Below, piece by piece: positions 20,401-33,800 of a stretch of DNA of 64,000 nucleotides. The notes beneath the pieces are model-generated. The model saw only the letters and a list, made by a program, of their open reading frames with translations. It was not told the origin of the DNA and searched no databases. Both the position numbers and the translations under genes were made by a program. Source of the stretch: Polychytrium aggregatum (taxonomy: Eukaryota > Chytridiomycota > Chytridiomycetes > Polychytriales); the NCBI RefSeq assembly GCF_025602895.1, contig NW_026516219.1, forward strand, positions 828,258 to 892,257, in the 5' to 3' direction. Each line of letters opens with the position of its first letter. The stretch's first letter is position 1.

Positions 20401-21358
20401 AAAGTCCATCGTCAGTGATCGAGACCCCCGATTCACCTCCTTGTTTTGGACAAGTCTGTTCGACCATCTCGGCACCAAGCTGAACATGTCAACCTCGCAC
20501 CACCAACAAACGGATGGACAGTCCGAGCGGACGATCCGCACCCTCGAGCAATACCTGAGGACATACGCCTCGACCAGCCAAGACGACTGGGACATACAGC
20601 TGAGTCATGCAGAGTTTGCATACAACACCGCCAAGTCGAGCACAACTGGCTTGAGCCCCTTTGAGGCGCTCTACGGATTCCAGCCTGATGTTCCCACCTC
20701 CTTGACACTGACCGAGTCCACGGCTGGATTGCCTCCCAAACCAAGTGCCTTTGTCAAAGATCATCAAGTCCGACACAAGATGATCGCCGACGCGCTCACG
20801 GATGCGCAACAAGTGATGGCGAAGTACTACGACCGCCGACACCAGGATGTCTCCTTTGAAGTTGGAGACCTTGTCTACCTGGACGCCGACAACATCAAGG
20901 TCCCCGAAGCCCAGTCAAAGAAGTTGTTGCCCAAGTACCGAGGACCGTTCAAGATAGCGGCCCGACCCAGTCCCCTCAACTACCTGTTGGACTTGCCACC
21001 TGGAAGCAAGCTCCATCCTGTCTTCCATGTGTCCAAGCTGCGTCGCCACACGACCCGCAGTCCAGCACAGTTCCCCGACGCCGACGAAGGTGTCCCGGAC
21101 GACGCACCACTGGAAGACGACCTCGGACAATACTATACTCAAGAATATGAAGTCGAAAGGATCGTGAGGCACAAGAAAGTGGCTGATGGGTCACTTCGGT
21201 TTTATGTCAAGTGGGTTGGTTACCCACACTCGGGCAACACATGGCAAACACTGGAGGACTTGTCCCATGCACCCGAGGAGCTGAGTAAATACGGTAAACA
21301 CCTCGAGGAGCCCCAAATAAAGAGCACACGCAGGGCTCCTCGCAGGAAGCCTTCTTAA
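17458..21358 (+). pseudogene. pol: A4 pol, frameshifted between RNase H and integrase
   Basis: All domains of A Pol are present and otherwise identical to A2, but one extra G at about 19771-19776 (CGACGCGCCCGAC against CGACGCCCCGAC in A5) shifts the frame after LSRR. Integrase and chromodomain continue in another frame to the stop at 21356-21358. Together with loss of the gag/pol junction this copy is dead, unless the extra base is a sequencing error. Confidence 0.9.
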
Positions 21359-21367
21359 GTGTGGGAG

Positions 21368-21676
21368 TGTAGGAGATGGTATCTCCGACGCTGTGCTGCG
21401 CGTACTGCGCGTACTGCGCGGCGCAGTGGGTCGTGACCTGTGCTGCGCTTTGCGTTTTCACGCACCGCAGGCAGGCCACCGCAGGGTATACCTGCGGGTT
21501 GCCCCCGTTCCCCCCGTTTGTCTGGAGTTCGGTTTTATCGTGAATAAACGTAAGTGCTCCCCGAGCTCACCCGTCCGCTAGAGTAGCCTAGCACCGCCCT
21601 GTTCTGCCCCGTCCTGTCTTGTCTTGTACCCCCTCCCTCCCCGTCTTGCCCCAACGTCCCAGTAGTGGACGTTACA
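21368..21676 (+). repeat. LTR of family A (copy 6, 3' LTR of A4)
   Basis: 309 bp; it abuts internal pol of A5 at 21677 with no spacer. Confidence 0.93.
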
Positions 21677-24175
21677 GCCTTCAGGACTCGCTACGGACTG
21701 TACGAGTTCCTAGTGCTGCCGTTCGGATTGACGAACGCACCTGCCACGTTCATGCAGCTGATGAACGATGTGTTCCGCCAAGAGCTCGACAACTCTGTCA
21801 TCGTGTACCTGGATGATATCCTTGTGTACAGCAAGGATGAAGCGACCCATGAAGGTCATGTCGCCCGCGTGCTGGCCAAGCTACGCGAGCACAAGTTGTA
21901 TGCCAAACTGTCCAAGTGTGAGTTCTTCAAGAATCAAGTCCCGTTCCTGGGACACGTTGTCTCAGGAAGAGGAATCGAAGTCGACCCCGCCAAGGTCAAG
22001 TCTGTGGTCGAGTGGCCGCCGCTCGCATGCGTCTCTGACGTGCAGTCGTTTCTCGGTCTCGTCAACTACTACCGCCGATTCATCCCCGATCTGGCGCGCA
22101 CTGCCGGTCCACTCACAGACCTACTCCGCAAAGAGTGCCCCTTCGTGTGGGACCACCCACAACGCCAAGCGTTCGAGACCCTCAAGCACGCCTTGACGAA
22201 CGCTCCTGTCCTCGCTGTGTTCGACCCGAACACGGATGTCTCCGTGCACACCGACGCCTCCGACTTTGCGGTGGGAGCTGTTTTGATGCAGGAGGGAAGG
22301 CCCGTTGCCTTCGAGTCGCGCAAACTGTCCCAACACGAGATCAACTATCCCGTGCACGAGAAGGAGCAGCTTGCGATCATCTACGCGCTGCAGAAGTTCC
22401 GAGTGTACCTCCACGGTACCGCCAAGCCCTTCAAGATTGTGACGGACCACCAGTCACTGCGTTACCTCGACACCAAGAAGAACCTGAGCCGACGCCAAGC
22501 GCGATGGATGGAGTTCCTCGCCGAGTACAACTACGAGGTTGTATACCAGAAAGGCAAACTCAATGTGGTGCCTGACGCACTGTCCCGACGCCCCGACTAC
22601 CAATTGGCGTCACTGTACGAGTCGACTGTCAGTGTCGACAACACGATGCTGGATGTTGTCCGAGACAACATCGCCAACGACAAACAGTTCGGAGAACTGT
22701 TCCGAAAGGTGTCTAAGCTCCCCAAGGACGACGAATCATCCGAGTACACAGTGCGTGATGGCCTGCTCCTCCTGAAGAAGGACAGCCGTGTCTGTGTGCC
22801 GGACATTCCGTCGTTGAAGACCAAGTTGCTCCAAGAGGTCCACGACTCGCCCCTCGCTGGACACTTTGGAGTCGAGAAGACATACGACCGACTGGCCAAA
22901 GTCGCATACTGGCCTGGAATGAAGCGCACCGTCGAGAAGTACATCGAGTCCTGCCATACCTGCAAGATGGTCAAGTCACGCACGACCCGAGAGCAAGGAT
23001 TGCTGCAACCCCTGCCTGTTCCCGACCGCCCCTGGACCAGCATGTCCATGGATCTCATCACGCATCTACCGACGACCAAGTTGGACCACGATGCAATCGC
23101 TGTCTTTGTCGACAGGTTCAGCAAGATGGCACACTTTGTGCCGTGCCAGACGACATGCTCCGCGCCTGACCTTGCACTGCTGTTCTTCAAGCATGTGTTC
23201 AAGCACCACGGCCTCCCAAAGTCCATCGTCAGTGATCGAGACCCCCGATTCACCTCCTTGTTTTGGACAAGTCTGTTCGACCATCTCGGCACCAAGCTGA
23301 ACATGTCAACCTCGCACCACCAACAAACGGATGGACAGTCCGAGCGGACGATCCGCACCCTCGAGCAATACCTGAGGACATACGCCTCGACCAGCCAAGA
23401 CGACTGGGACATACAGCTGAGTCATGCAGAGTTTGCATACAACACCGCCAAGTCGAGCACAACTGGCTTGAGCCCCTTTGAGGCGCTCTACGGATTCCAG
23501 CCTGATGTTCCCACCTCCTTGACACTGACCGAGTCCACGGCTGGATTGCCTCCCAAACCAAGTGCCTTTGTCAAAGATCATCAAGTCCGACACAAGATGA
23601 TCGCCGACGCGCTCACGGATGCGCAACAAGTGATGGCGAAGTACTACGACCGCCGACACCAGGATGTCTCCTTTGAAGTTGGAGACCTTGTCTACCTGGA
23701 CGCCGACAACATCAAGGTCCCCGAAGCCCAGTCAAAGAAGTTGTTGCCCAAGTACCGAGGACCGTTCAAGATAGCGGCCCGACCCAGTCCCCTCAACTAC
23801 CTGTTGGACTTGCCACCTGGAAGCAAGCTCCATCCTGTCTTCCATGTGTCCAAGCTGCGTCGCCACACGACCCGCAGTCCAGCACAGTTCCCCGACGCCG
23901 ACGAAGGTGTCCCGGACGACGCACCACTGGAAGACGACCTCGGACAATACTATACTCAAGAATATGAAGTCGAAAGGATCGTGAGGCACAAGAAAGTGGC
24001 TGATGGGTCACTTCGGTTTTATGTCAAGTGGGTTGGTTACCCACACTCGGGCAACACATGGCAAACACTGGAGGACTTGTCCCATGCACCCGAGGAGCTG
24101 AGTAAATACGGTAAACACCTCGAGGAGCCCCAAATAAAGAGCACACGCAGGGCTCCTCGCAGGAAGCCTTCTTAA
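21677..24175 (+). pseudogene. pol: A5 pol, C-terminal two thirds (from mid-RT)
   Basis: Begins at [11 protein letters not shown] in the reverse transcriptase (21677 corresponds to 18859) and keeps YLDD, RNase H, integrase and chromodomain in an open frame to the normal stop. Protease, the first RT motifs and gag are missing. It retains the correct base count where A4 has its frameshift. Confidence 0.92.
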
Positions 24176-24184
24176 GTGTGGGAG

Positions 24185-24493
24185 TGTAGGAGATGGTATC
24201 TCCGACGCTGTGCTGCGCGTACTGCGCGTACTGCGCGGCGCAGTGGGTCGTGACCTGTGCTGCGCTTTGCGTTTTCACGCACCGCAGGCAGGCCACCGCA
24301 GGGTATACCTGCGGGTTGCCCCCGTTCCCCCCGTTTGTCTGGAGTTCGGTTTTATCGTGAATAAACGTAAGTGCTCCCCGAGCTCACCCGTCCGCTAGAG
24401 TAGCCTAGCACCGCCCTGTTCTGCCCCGTCCTGTCTTGTCTTGTACCCCCTCCCTCCCCGTCTTGCCCCAACGTCCCAGTAGTGGACGTTACA
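24185..24493 (+). repeat. LTR of family A (copy 7, 3' LTR of A5)
   Basis: 309 bp. The right flank is an L-II LINE remnant, so A5 (or an ancestor) once inserted in L-II. Confidence 0.93.
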
Positions 24494-24632
24494 CGTCCTC
24501 TTGGGCAACCTGGGCTCGCTGTCGATGTCGTGCTCGTCCATTAGCCGGGTCTGGGAATGCTCGAAGATTTTTTTTTGTTACTATAGTCAACTTTATTCAA
24601 GAAGACAAGCCATCAGGTCCAACAGGTTGTGT
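24494..24632 (-). pseudogene. LINE remnants: L-II ORF piece (to 24567) and L-I 3' tail
   Basis: 24494-24567 equals 50301-50374 (L-II coding sequence). 24568-24632 is a poly-T run plus about 56 bases of the L-I 3' end, equal to 50375-50439. Both read on the minus strand and are non-functional. Confidence 0.85.
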
Positions 24633-25057
24633 TAGAGTCCAAAGGGGACTCAACGGCAAAAGAAGAAGTGAGCTCGAAGTGAGCTCAGGGAAAGCAAGGG
24701 TAAAGTCCTAAGTGGACTCGGAGAGGGAGCGAGGGAAGCAAAGATCCGTTCAAGAAAAGACTTGTCTCTAAATGAGACGTGAGGAACACTCAGAGAATAA
24801 AGTAGAAGGCACTTTATTTAGTCCTATTTTGAACGCTGAGGTTCGACTACACATCGCGGGGGTCAGGCTATTTATAGACAAGTCCGGACTTGGCAGCGAA
24901 GGGCGGCCAAGGGAGGGAAAAGTGGGCGATCGAGCAGGGCGAAGGGGGCGATGCACGAACGAGGGCCGAGAAGGATCACCGAGACGGGCAGAGAACCAAA
25001 GCGAGAGAGGCGCAAGCAAAAGCGAAGCACCTGGCAGGAGAAACGTGCAAAGGCGAA
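24633..25057 (-). repeat. Partial C-family LTR (variant), cut by an E LTR
   Basis: Begins TGTTAGAGTCCAAAGG and follows the C LTR with scattered substitutions, keeping the TATA region and the self-priming segment, then stops at GGCGAA where an E LTR starts. It equals 50440-50864. Confidence 0.88.
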
Positions 25058-25372
25058 TGTCATGAACACCCTCTGCCTTTACCCTCTTCCTTCCTTTACC
25101 CTTGCCCTTTCCTTTCTGTTTGCCTGTCTTAGCGCTTTCCCTTCCTTCTGTTTGTTTGTTTCCCGCGCTGTGCTGCCTTGTTGTCTTCCCGCCAGCACGC
25201 GCGCTGTCTGTGTTCCGTTCCCGCTTCCTTGCTGTTGGTCATGGGATACGCCCACGACGCCGCCTCGACGCCGCCTGACGCCTTGGCGCCGCCATGCCGC
25301 CGCCACTGACGCCCGCTGACTCACGGATCCCGAGTCACGGCCGCCACCTGCTTCGCTCGCTGCTTCGCCCTC
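25058..25372 (+). repeat. Partial LTR of an older E element
   Basis: 315 bp nearly identical to the first part of the next LTR (25373 onward), with a few substitutions. It is broken at CCCTC, where the younger E copy inserted. This region has no gene. Confidence 0.85.
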
Positions 25373-25853
25373 TGTCATGAACACCCTCTGCCTTTGCCCT
25401 CTTCCTTCCTTTGCCTTTGCCCTTTCCTTTCTGTTTGCCCGTCTTAGTGCTTTCCCTTCCTTCTGTTTGTTTGTTTCCCGCGCTGTGCTGCCTTGTTGTC
25501 TTCCCGCCAGCACGCGCGCTGCCTGTGTTCCGTTCCCGCTCCCTTGCTGTTGGTCATGGGTTACGCCCACGACGCCGCCTCGACGCCGCCTGACGCCTTG
25601 GCGCCGCCATGCCGCCGCCACTGACGCCCGCTGACTCACGGATCCCGAGTCACGGCCGCCACCTGCTTCGCTCGCTGCTTCGCCCTCCCCGCCGCTGCTT
25701 CGCTCCTGCCCCCTCGCTCTGCAGCGTCGATCCTTGGCGCTCGCATAAATAGCCCTCCGACCAGCCTCTGTCTTTTGCCTTCGTCTTGCCACTTTGTATT
25801 TTTAGTATCCTAAGCCTTGGATCTAGAATAAAACTTTGGCTTCACACTTGACA
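25373..25853 (+). repeat. 5' LTR of element E (481 bp)
   Basis: TGTCA..TGACA ends. It carries a TATA-like CATAAATAG (25744-25752) and AATAAA (25827-25832). Seven bases of E leader (25854-25860) follow before element A6 interrupts. I find neither a TGG-type tRNA site nor a match to the LTR at the expected primer position. Confidence 0.83.
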
Positions 25854-25860
25854 CTCTGTG

Positions 25861-26169
25861 TGTAACGTCCACTACTGGGACGTTGGGGCAAGACGGGGAG
25901 GGAGGGGGTACAAGACAAGACAGGACGGGGCAGAACAGGGCGGTGCTAGGCTACTCTAGCGGACGGGTGAGCTCGGGGAGCACTTACGTTTATTCACGAT
26001 AAAACCGAACTCCAGACAAACGGGGGGAACGGGGGCAACCCGCAGGTATACCCTGCGGTGGCCTGCCTGCGGTGCGTGAAAACGCAAAGCGCAGCACAGG
26101 TCACGACCCACTGCGCCGCGCAGTACGCGCAGTACGCGCAGCACAGCGTCGGAGATACCATCTCCTACA
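25861..26169 (-). repeat. LTR of family A (copy 8, 3' LTR of A6)
   Basis: 309 bp, preceded by the CTGTG duplication. Confidence 0.93.
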
Positions 26170-26178
26170 CTCCCACAC

Positions 26179-29100
26179 TTAAGAAGGCTTCCTGCGAGGA
26201 GCCCTGCGTGTGCTCTTTATTTGGGGCTCCTCGAGGTGTTTACCGTATTTACTCAGCTCCTCGGGTGCATGGGACAAGTCCTCCAGTGTTTGCCATGTGT
26301 TGCCCGAGTGTGGGTAACCAACCCACTTGACATAAAACCGAAGTGACCCATCAGCCACTTTCTTGTGCCTCACGATCCTTTCGACTTCATATTCTTGAGT
26401 ATAGTATTGTCCGAGGTCGTCTTCCAGTGGTGCGTCGTCCGGGACACCTTCGTCGGCGTCGGGGAACTGTGCTGGACTGCGGGTCGTGTGGCGACGCAGC
26501 TTGGACACATGGAAGACAGGATGGAGCTTGCTTCCAGGTGGCAAGTCCAACAGGTAGTTGAGGGGACTGGGTCGGGCCGCTATCTTGAACGGTCCTCGGT
26601 ACTTGGGCAACAACTTCTTTGACTGGGCTTCGGGGACCTTGATGTTGTCGGCGTCCAGGTAGACAAGGTCTCCAACTTCAAAGGAGACATCCTGGTGTCG
26701 GCGGTCGTAGTACTTCGCCATCACTTGTTGCGCATCCGTGAGCGCGTCGGCGATCATCTTGTGTCGGACTTGATGATCTTTGACAAAGGCACTTGGTTTG
26801 GGAGGCAATCCAGCCGTGGACTCGGTCAGTGTCAAGGAGGTGGGAACATCAGGCTGGAATCCGTAGAGCGCCTCAAAGGGGCTCAAGCCAGTTGTGCTCG
26901 ACTTGGCGGTGTTGTATGCAAACTCTGCATGACTCAGCTGTATGTCCCAGTCGTCTTGGCTGGTCGAGGCGTATGTCCTCAGGTATTGCTCGAGGGTGCG
27001 GATCGTCCGCTCGGACTGTCCATCCGTTTGTTGGTGGTGCGAGGTTGACATGTTCAGCTTGGTGCCGAGATGGTCGAACAGACTTGTCCAAAACAAGGAG
27101 GTGAATCGGGGGTCTCGATCACTGACGATGGACTTTGGGAGGCCGTGGTGCTTGAACACATGCTTGAAGAACAGCAGTGCAAGGTCAGGCGCGGAGCATG
27201 TCGTCTGGCACGGCACAAAGTGTGCCATCTTGCTGAACCTGTCGACAAAGACAGCGATTGCATCGTGGTCCAACTTGGTCGTCGGTAGATGCGTGATGAG
27301 ATCCATGGACATGCTGGTCCAGGGGCGGTCGGGAACAGGCAGGGGTTGCAGCAATCCTTGCTCTCGGGTCGTGCGTGACTTGACCATCTTGCAGGTATGG
27401 CAGGACTCGATGTACTTCTCGACGGTGCGCTTCATTCCAGGCCAGTATGCGACTTTGGCCAGTCGGTCGTATGTCTTCTCGACTCCAAAGTGTCCAGCGA
27501 GGGGCGAGTCGTGGACCTCTTGGAGCAACTTGGTCTTCAACGACGGAATGTCCGGCACACAGACACGGCTGTCCTTCTTCAGGAGGAGCAGGCCATCACG
27601 CACTGTGTACTCGGATGATTCGTCGTCCTTGGGGAGCTTAGACACCTTTCGGAACAGTTCTCCGAACTGTTTGTCGTTGGCGATGTTGTCTCGGACAACA
27701 TCCAGCATCGTGTTGTCGACACTGACAGTCGACTCGTACAGTGACGCCAATTGGTAGTCGGGGCGTCGGGACAGTGCGTCAGGCACCACATTGAGTTTGC
27801 CTTTCTGGTATACAACCTCGTAGTTGTACTCGGCGAGGAACTCCATCCATCGCGCTTGGCGTCGGCTCAGGTTCTTCTTGGTGTCGAGGTAACGCAGTGA
27901 CTGGTGGTCCGTCACAATCTTGAAGGGCTTGGCGGTACCGTGGAGGTACACTCGGAACTTCTGCAGCGCGTAGATGATCGCAAGCTGCTCCTTCTCGTGC
28001 ACGGGATAGTTGATCTCGTGTTGGGACAGTTTGCGCGACTCGAAGGCAACGGGCCTTCCCTCCTGCATCAAAACAGCTCCCACCGCAAAGTCGGAGGCGT
28101 CGGTGTGCACGGAGACATCCGTGTTCGGGTCGAACACAGCGAGGACAGGAGCGTTCGTCAAGGCGTGCTTGAGGGTCTCGAACGCTTGGCGTTGTGGGTG
28201 GTCCCACACGAAGGGGCACTCTTTGCGGAGTAGGTCTGTGAGTGGACCGGCAGTGCGCGCCAGATCGGGGATGAATCGGCGGTAGTAGTTGACGAGACCG
28301 AGAAACGACTGCACGTCAGAGACGCATGCGAGCGGCGGCCACTCGACCACAGACTTGACCTTGGCGGGGTCGACTTCGATTCCTCTTCCTGAGACAACGT
28401 GTCCCAGGAACGGGACTTGATTCTTGAAGAACTCACACTTGGACAGTTTGGCATACAACTTGTGCTCGCGTAGCTTGGCCAGCACGCGGGCGACATGACC
28501 TTCATGGGTCGCTTCATCCTTGCTGTACACAAGGATATCATCCAGGTACACGATGACAGAGTTGTCGAGCTCTTGGCGGAACACATCGTTCATCAGCTGC
28601 ATGAACGTGGCAGGTGCGTTCGTCAATCCGAACGGCAGCACTAGGAACTCGTACAGTCCGTAGCGAGTCCTGAAGGCGGTCTTGTGGACATCATCCTCGT
28701 GGATGCGGATCTGATGGTAGCCTGAGCGGAGGTCTATCTTGCTAAAGACCTTTGCTCCACTCAGACGATCCATCAACTCGTCGATCCTGGGCAACGGGTA
28801 GGTGTTCTTGATGGTCTGTTTGTTTAGTGCGCGATAGTCGACGCACATCCTGAGATCACCTTCTTTCTTCTTGACAAAGAGCACTGGTGCACCATACGGT
28901 GACTGGCTCGGGCGGATGAACCCATGGGCGAGGAGGTCATCCAACTGGCGCTTGAGTTCGTCCATCTCCGTCAGCGACAGTTGGTACGTCGGTCTTGACG
29001 GAGGCGACGAGCCTGGTTCGATGTCGATGCGATGATCGACGGTGCGTTGGGGTGGCAGGCATTGTGGCAACTGGTCGGGGAATACGTCCTTGTACTCGTC

Positions 29101-30060
29101 GAGCAGCTTGGTCACCACAGGCGGGGGACCGGGACCGGCTTGGTCGGTGTCGTCGACCTCACGCACGACACAGAGGAACGACGTGTCCTTCTTGATCAGC
29201 CTCTTGAATTGCATGGCTGAGAGGAGAGGTGGCATGTTGGGTGAGGCCATGCCCTGCAGGACAATGTCAGGGCCAACACGGACAGTGCGGCCTTTCCAGT
29301 CGACGACTGGAGTCGGCTCGGCACGAGCAAGCCAGCTCATGCCGAGGATGGCATCGAACTTGGTGTCGATCACTTGGAACAACAGGACAGGATGGTACTT
29401 GGGATGGAGGGCCACTCGCAGGACCACTTGGTGTGTGCACTGCTGCACACGATCGTCTGCAAGCGCCACACTCATCGGCGACTTCTTCTTGGTTGCATGT
29501 ATGTTGAGCTCCTGGAGCAAGCGTCTGCTGACAAAGTTGCAGCTTGCTCCAGAGTCCACCATCATTCGGACGGTGTGACCTTGGACGGTGGCAGGGAGGT
29601 ACAGCAGGGACTCTTCATGGTCCTCCTGCACAGCCTCCTGCACCATGACTTGACTTGGGGGAACGGGCGACACTTGGTCTTGGTTGGCTTCATCACGGCC
29701 ACTCGGACATTTTGGATAGGGTTCGGCCATTGCGGGGGCCTGCGGCGTCAGCACGCCATTGCACACGACGTCCACGGCTTGCGGACACATGTCGGAAGCA
29801 TCCGACACACACGACTTGACAGGGGTGAGGGCACAGGCGGTCCTGTCCCTCAAGGGTTCTTGATTTTCTTTTTTGTTTTGGTTTTCAATTTTGGTTTTCT
29901 CTTCACGTTCGTGGAGAGGCAGGCGGCTTGCGCCACCATGCACCTCTCGCACGACGCACAACACTTGGTTTGTTTCTCCTTCGGGGGAGGGGGCGAGGTG
30001 AACTTCCTCTGGAGACGCGTGGACTGCATTGAGCAATCCACGGCGTTGGTCTCCTACTAG
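26179..30060 (-). pseudogene. pol: A6 pol, separated from gag by C2
   Basis: The domain series from protease to chromodomain is uninterrupted, but C2 removed the link to gag. The open frame now begins inside the C2 LTR with foreign residues. It cannot be reached by frameshift from its own gag. Confidence 0.9.
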
Positions 30061-30851
30061 TGTTAGAGTCCGAAGGGGACTCAACGGCAAAAGAAGAAGT
30101 GAGCTCGAAGTGAGCTCAGGGAAGGCAAGGGTAAAGTCCGAAGTGGACTCGGAGAGGGAGCGAGGGAAGCAAAGATCCGTTCAAGATAAGACTAGTCTCG
30201 AAATGAGACGTGAGGAACACTCAGAGAATAAAGTAGAAGGCACTTTATTTAGTCCTATTTTGAACGCTAAGGTTCGACTACACATCGCGGGGGTCAGGCT
30301 ATTTATAGACAAGTCCGGACTTGGCAGCGAAGGGCGGCCAAGGGAGGGAAAAGTGGGCGATCGAGCAGGGCGAAGGGGGCGATGCACGAACGAGGGCCGA
30401 GAAGGACCACCGAGACAGGCAGAGAACCAAAGCGAGAGAGGCGCAAGCAAAAGCGAAGCACCTGGCAGGAGAAACGTGCAAAGGCGAAGCAATGTGACTC
30501 AACGTCCAAGAAGCGGATTGGTCAAGTATAAGGTTGGGGCAAATGCATGCGAGATGAACAAGAGATCGGGGCGGTCAGGCAGGTCATGAGTCACCGGTGG
30601 GGGGACACATGACCGGCAGCCGAATTGCAACCAATCGCAGCAAGGCGCGTGCACAAACAAACCGGCGCGTGCGAAGAAGACAAAGGAAGCGGAGCAGCGC
30701 GGGAAAACGGAAGTGCGGAAGGAGCGGAAAAGACAGGCAAAAGGCGGAAAATCGGAGGGGAACTGCAAGGCTACACACAAACAAACAGAAAGGCAAAAGA
30801 ATAGCCAAGTGTGCAGTCAAAGTGGAGAACAAGCAGGAGCTATCCCTAACA
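30061..30851 (-). repeat. C2 LTR (3' side)
   Basis: 791 bp; differs from C1 by several substitutions (for example GCTAAGG against GCTGAGG next to the self-priming segment) but keeps the 12-base priming match. Confidence 0.92.
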
Positions 30852-30863
30852 TCATCCCCTTCC

Positions 30864-33800
30864 TTAGCGACGAACTCCGGACGTCGCCTTCGGCTTTGAG
30901 GGATAGCGAAGGTGGAAGTCAGCAACAAGATCAGTGGCGTGGGAAACATTGGCAGCGGGCTCCCAAGACCGGTCAGTCTCGGAATAGCCCTTCCACTGAA
31001 CCAAGTACTGTAAGCGACCACGGAAGAGCCGAGAATCGAGAACAGTCTCGACCTCAAACTCTTCCTGGGAGTCAACAAGAATGGGTGGAGGTTCGGGTTG
31101 GGTGAACTCGGGAACAATGTCCTTCGTTCGGGGTTCAAGGAGGGATACATGAAAGACGGGGTGGACTTTGAGTGTGGAAGGGAGTTTAAGTTCAAAGGCA
31201 ACGGGGTTGATGCGGCGAAGAACTTTAAAGGGGCCAAGCTTTTTCTGATCAAGCTTGTTGGAGGGACGAAGGGTGCGGATGTGGCGACGATCAAGAAAAA
31301 CGAGGTCGCCAACGGAGATGTCGGGAGTGGGGAGACGGGATTTGTTGGCCTGCAAAGTGTAGGACTCTTGGGCAACCCGGAGGTTGGCCTTGAGATCCTC
31401 GAGAACGGTCTGAAGTCGGTCGACACGTTCTTCGGCAGAGGGCACAACAGAAGGATCACGGATGATGGAGGGATCAAAAATGGGGTGATGGCCATGGACT
31501 GCAAAGAAGGGAGTCATGCCAGTGGAGGTGTTTTCCGAGTTGTTGTAAGTGAACTCGGCAAGGGGAAGGTGAAGGGTCCAGTCGTCTTGCAGGTAATTGC
31601 AATGGATACGCAAATACTGCTCGATGACCTGGTTGAGAACCTCGGTCGAACCGTCGGTCTCGGGGTGGAAGGCAGAAGAAAGGGAAATCTTCGTCTTCAG
31701 AAGCTCATTGAAGCGCCTCCAGAAGGCCGAAGTAAACTGAGTTCCTCGGTCCGAAACAATAGACCGGGGACAACCATGCAAGCGGAAGATGTGGGAGAGG
31801 AAGAGTTCGGCGGTTTGCTCGCCTGTAACCATCTTCGTGGTGGGCACAAAGTGTGCTTGTTTGGACAGGCGGTCCTTAACCACGAAGATGGAGTCAAAGC
31901 CGTTCGAAGGTGGGAGATCCGTGATGAAGTCCATCGACAGGTCCCACCAACGTTCGGAAGGAACGGGGAGAGGGTGAAGTAAACCATAAGGGGAGTGACG
32001 GGACGGCTTGGCTCGCTGGCACGCTTCACAATTAGCAATGAAGCGACGCACAGACTTACGAAGCCGGGGCCAGTGAAAGTCCCGGGAGATGAGCTCAACG
32101 GTCTTGGCAAGACCAAAGTGACCAGCGGCAGCGGAGCAGTGACGTTGCTCAAACACTTTGAGCTGGAGCTCGGGGGAAGGGACAACGATCAGGTCTTTAA
32201 AGTAAAGGAGACCGTCACGGAAGGAGTAATCGCCATCAAGACGTTTGGCGTTGAAGTCAGAAAGAAGGGAACAAGAAAGGGTGGCAGCTCGAATCTCGGA
32301 AAGAAAATCGGGGTTCGAGCCGATAACGGTGATGCTGTCGAGAGAAATAGACTCGAACAGCTGAAGGAAGTTGGTGGAGTGGAGGGAGTCACCAGGCTTT
32401 ATCTCAAAGTCAGAACGGCGACTGAGAGCATCGGCTTTGGTGTTGAGGCGACCAGGGCGGTGGTAAATGCGAAAAGCAAAATCAGAAAGGAATTGGGCCC
32501 ACCGGAACTGGCGGCGAGAAAGTTGGGAAGCGGAAGTGAACCGGGTGAGGTTCTGGTGATCAGAGAAAACAAGAGTGGGATGATCGGGGTCGGCAGCCAT
32601 CAAGTAATGACGCCAGGCAGTAAAGGAATCGACAATAGCAAGGAGCTCTTTGTCGTGGGTGTCATAATTCACCTCGGCGGGACGGAATTGCCGAGAGTGA
32701 AAAGCAACGGGGTGAAGAGCGCCGTCAGGGTCAAACTGGGAAAGGACGGCACCCAGAGCAAAGTCAGAAGCATCGGGCTCGATGACAGCGGGTTTGGAGG
32801 AATCAAAGTAACGAAGAATAGGTGCGGAAGTGAATGAACGTTTAAGAGAATCAAAAGCCTCTTGGGCCTCGGGAGACCAAGAGAAGGTGGAGGATTTGGT
32901 GGTGAGTGAAGTCAAAGGACGAGCAAGTGCGGAAAAGTCCTTGACGAAGCGGCGGTAAAAGTTTGCGAAACCAATAAAAACTTGGATGTCGCGAGCAGAA
33001 GAGGGAACAGGCCAAAGGGAAACGGCCTCGACCTTGGCAGGGTCCATTTTAATGCCATCGGCAGAAATGATCATGCCGAGAAAGTCAACTTCAGAAAGGT
33101 CAAAAGAACACTTGGCCGGATTGACCTTAAGAGAGTGTTCACGAAGGCGAGAAAGAACAAGCTTAACATGCTCCTCATGCTCCAGGGGATCTTTTGAGAA
33201 GATCAGGATGTCGTCAAGATAAATGACAACACAGACACCAAGGAGGTCCGAGAAGATGTCGTTCATAAAAAACTGAAAAGCAGCGGGGGCATTCGAAAGA
33301 CCAAAGGGGATAACATTGTACTCGTAAGAGCCAGATTTGCAAACAAAAGCAGTCTTCCACTCATCGCCCTTCTTGACACGAACCAAGTGGTAAGCATCAG
33401 GAAGGTCAAGGTGTGAGAAGACGCGGGCAGAAGAAAGTTTATCCAGAAGATCCTGGAAGAGGGGAAGAGGGTAGCGGTTCTTCTTCGTGATGGCATTGAG
33501 GCCCCGGTAGTCGACGCAAAGGCGAAGACCACCATTGGGCTTCTTCACGAAGAAGCAGGGAGCACCAACGGGAGACGAGGATTTGGAGATCCAACCACGT
33601 GCGAGGGCGTTGGTCAGATACTCCGAAAGAGCAGATTCCTCGGCCGGGGACAAAGGATAGACTTTCCCCGGCTTTGGCAAACGAGGTTCCTTTCCATCCT
33701 CGGTCCGTACAAACTCAATAGACAAGTCATACGGACGGTGAGGAGGCAAGGAAGAAGGAGGGTCAGACTTGAGGCTGAAAACGTCGCCAAACTCATTGTA

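Larger units (their letters stand above)
9809..21676 (+). mobile_element. Element A4, full-length chromovirus split by element C1
   Basis: Plus-strand A copy with both LTRs, gag and pol. C1 (11054-17457) sits at the gag/pol frameshift hairpin. No matching target duplication: the left flank ends TCAAG, the right flank begins GCCTT inside A5 pol. Confidence 0.88.

Noticed and set aside
25079-25792. 237-codon minus-strand ORF over the tandem E LTR pieces
   Set aside because: It is simply two LTR copies read in a stop-poor frame, which explains its internal duplication.
25854-25860. tRNA primer site for element E
   Set aside because: The sequence after the LTR (CTCTGTG, then TCCCAG past A6) is neither TGG-type nor complementary to the LTR start region; left unassigned.
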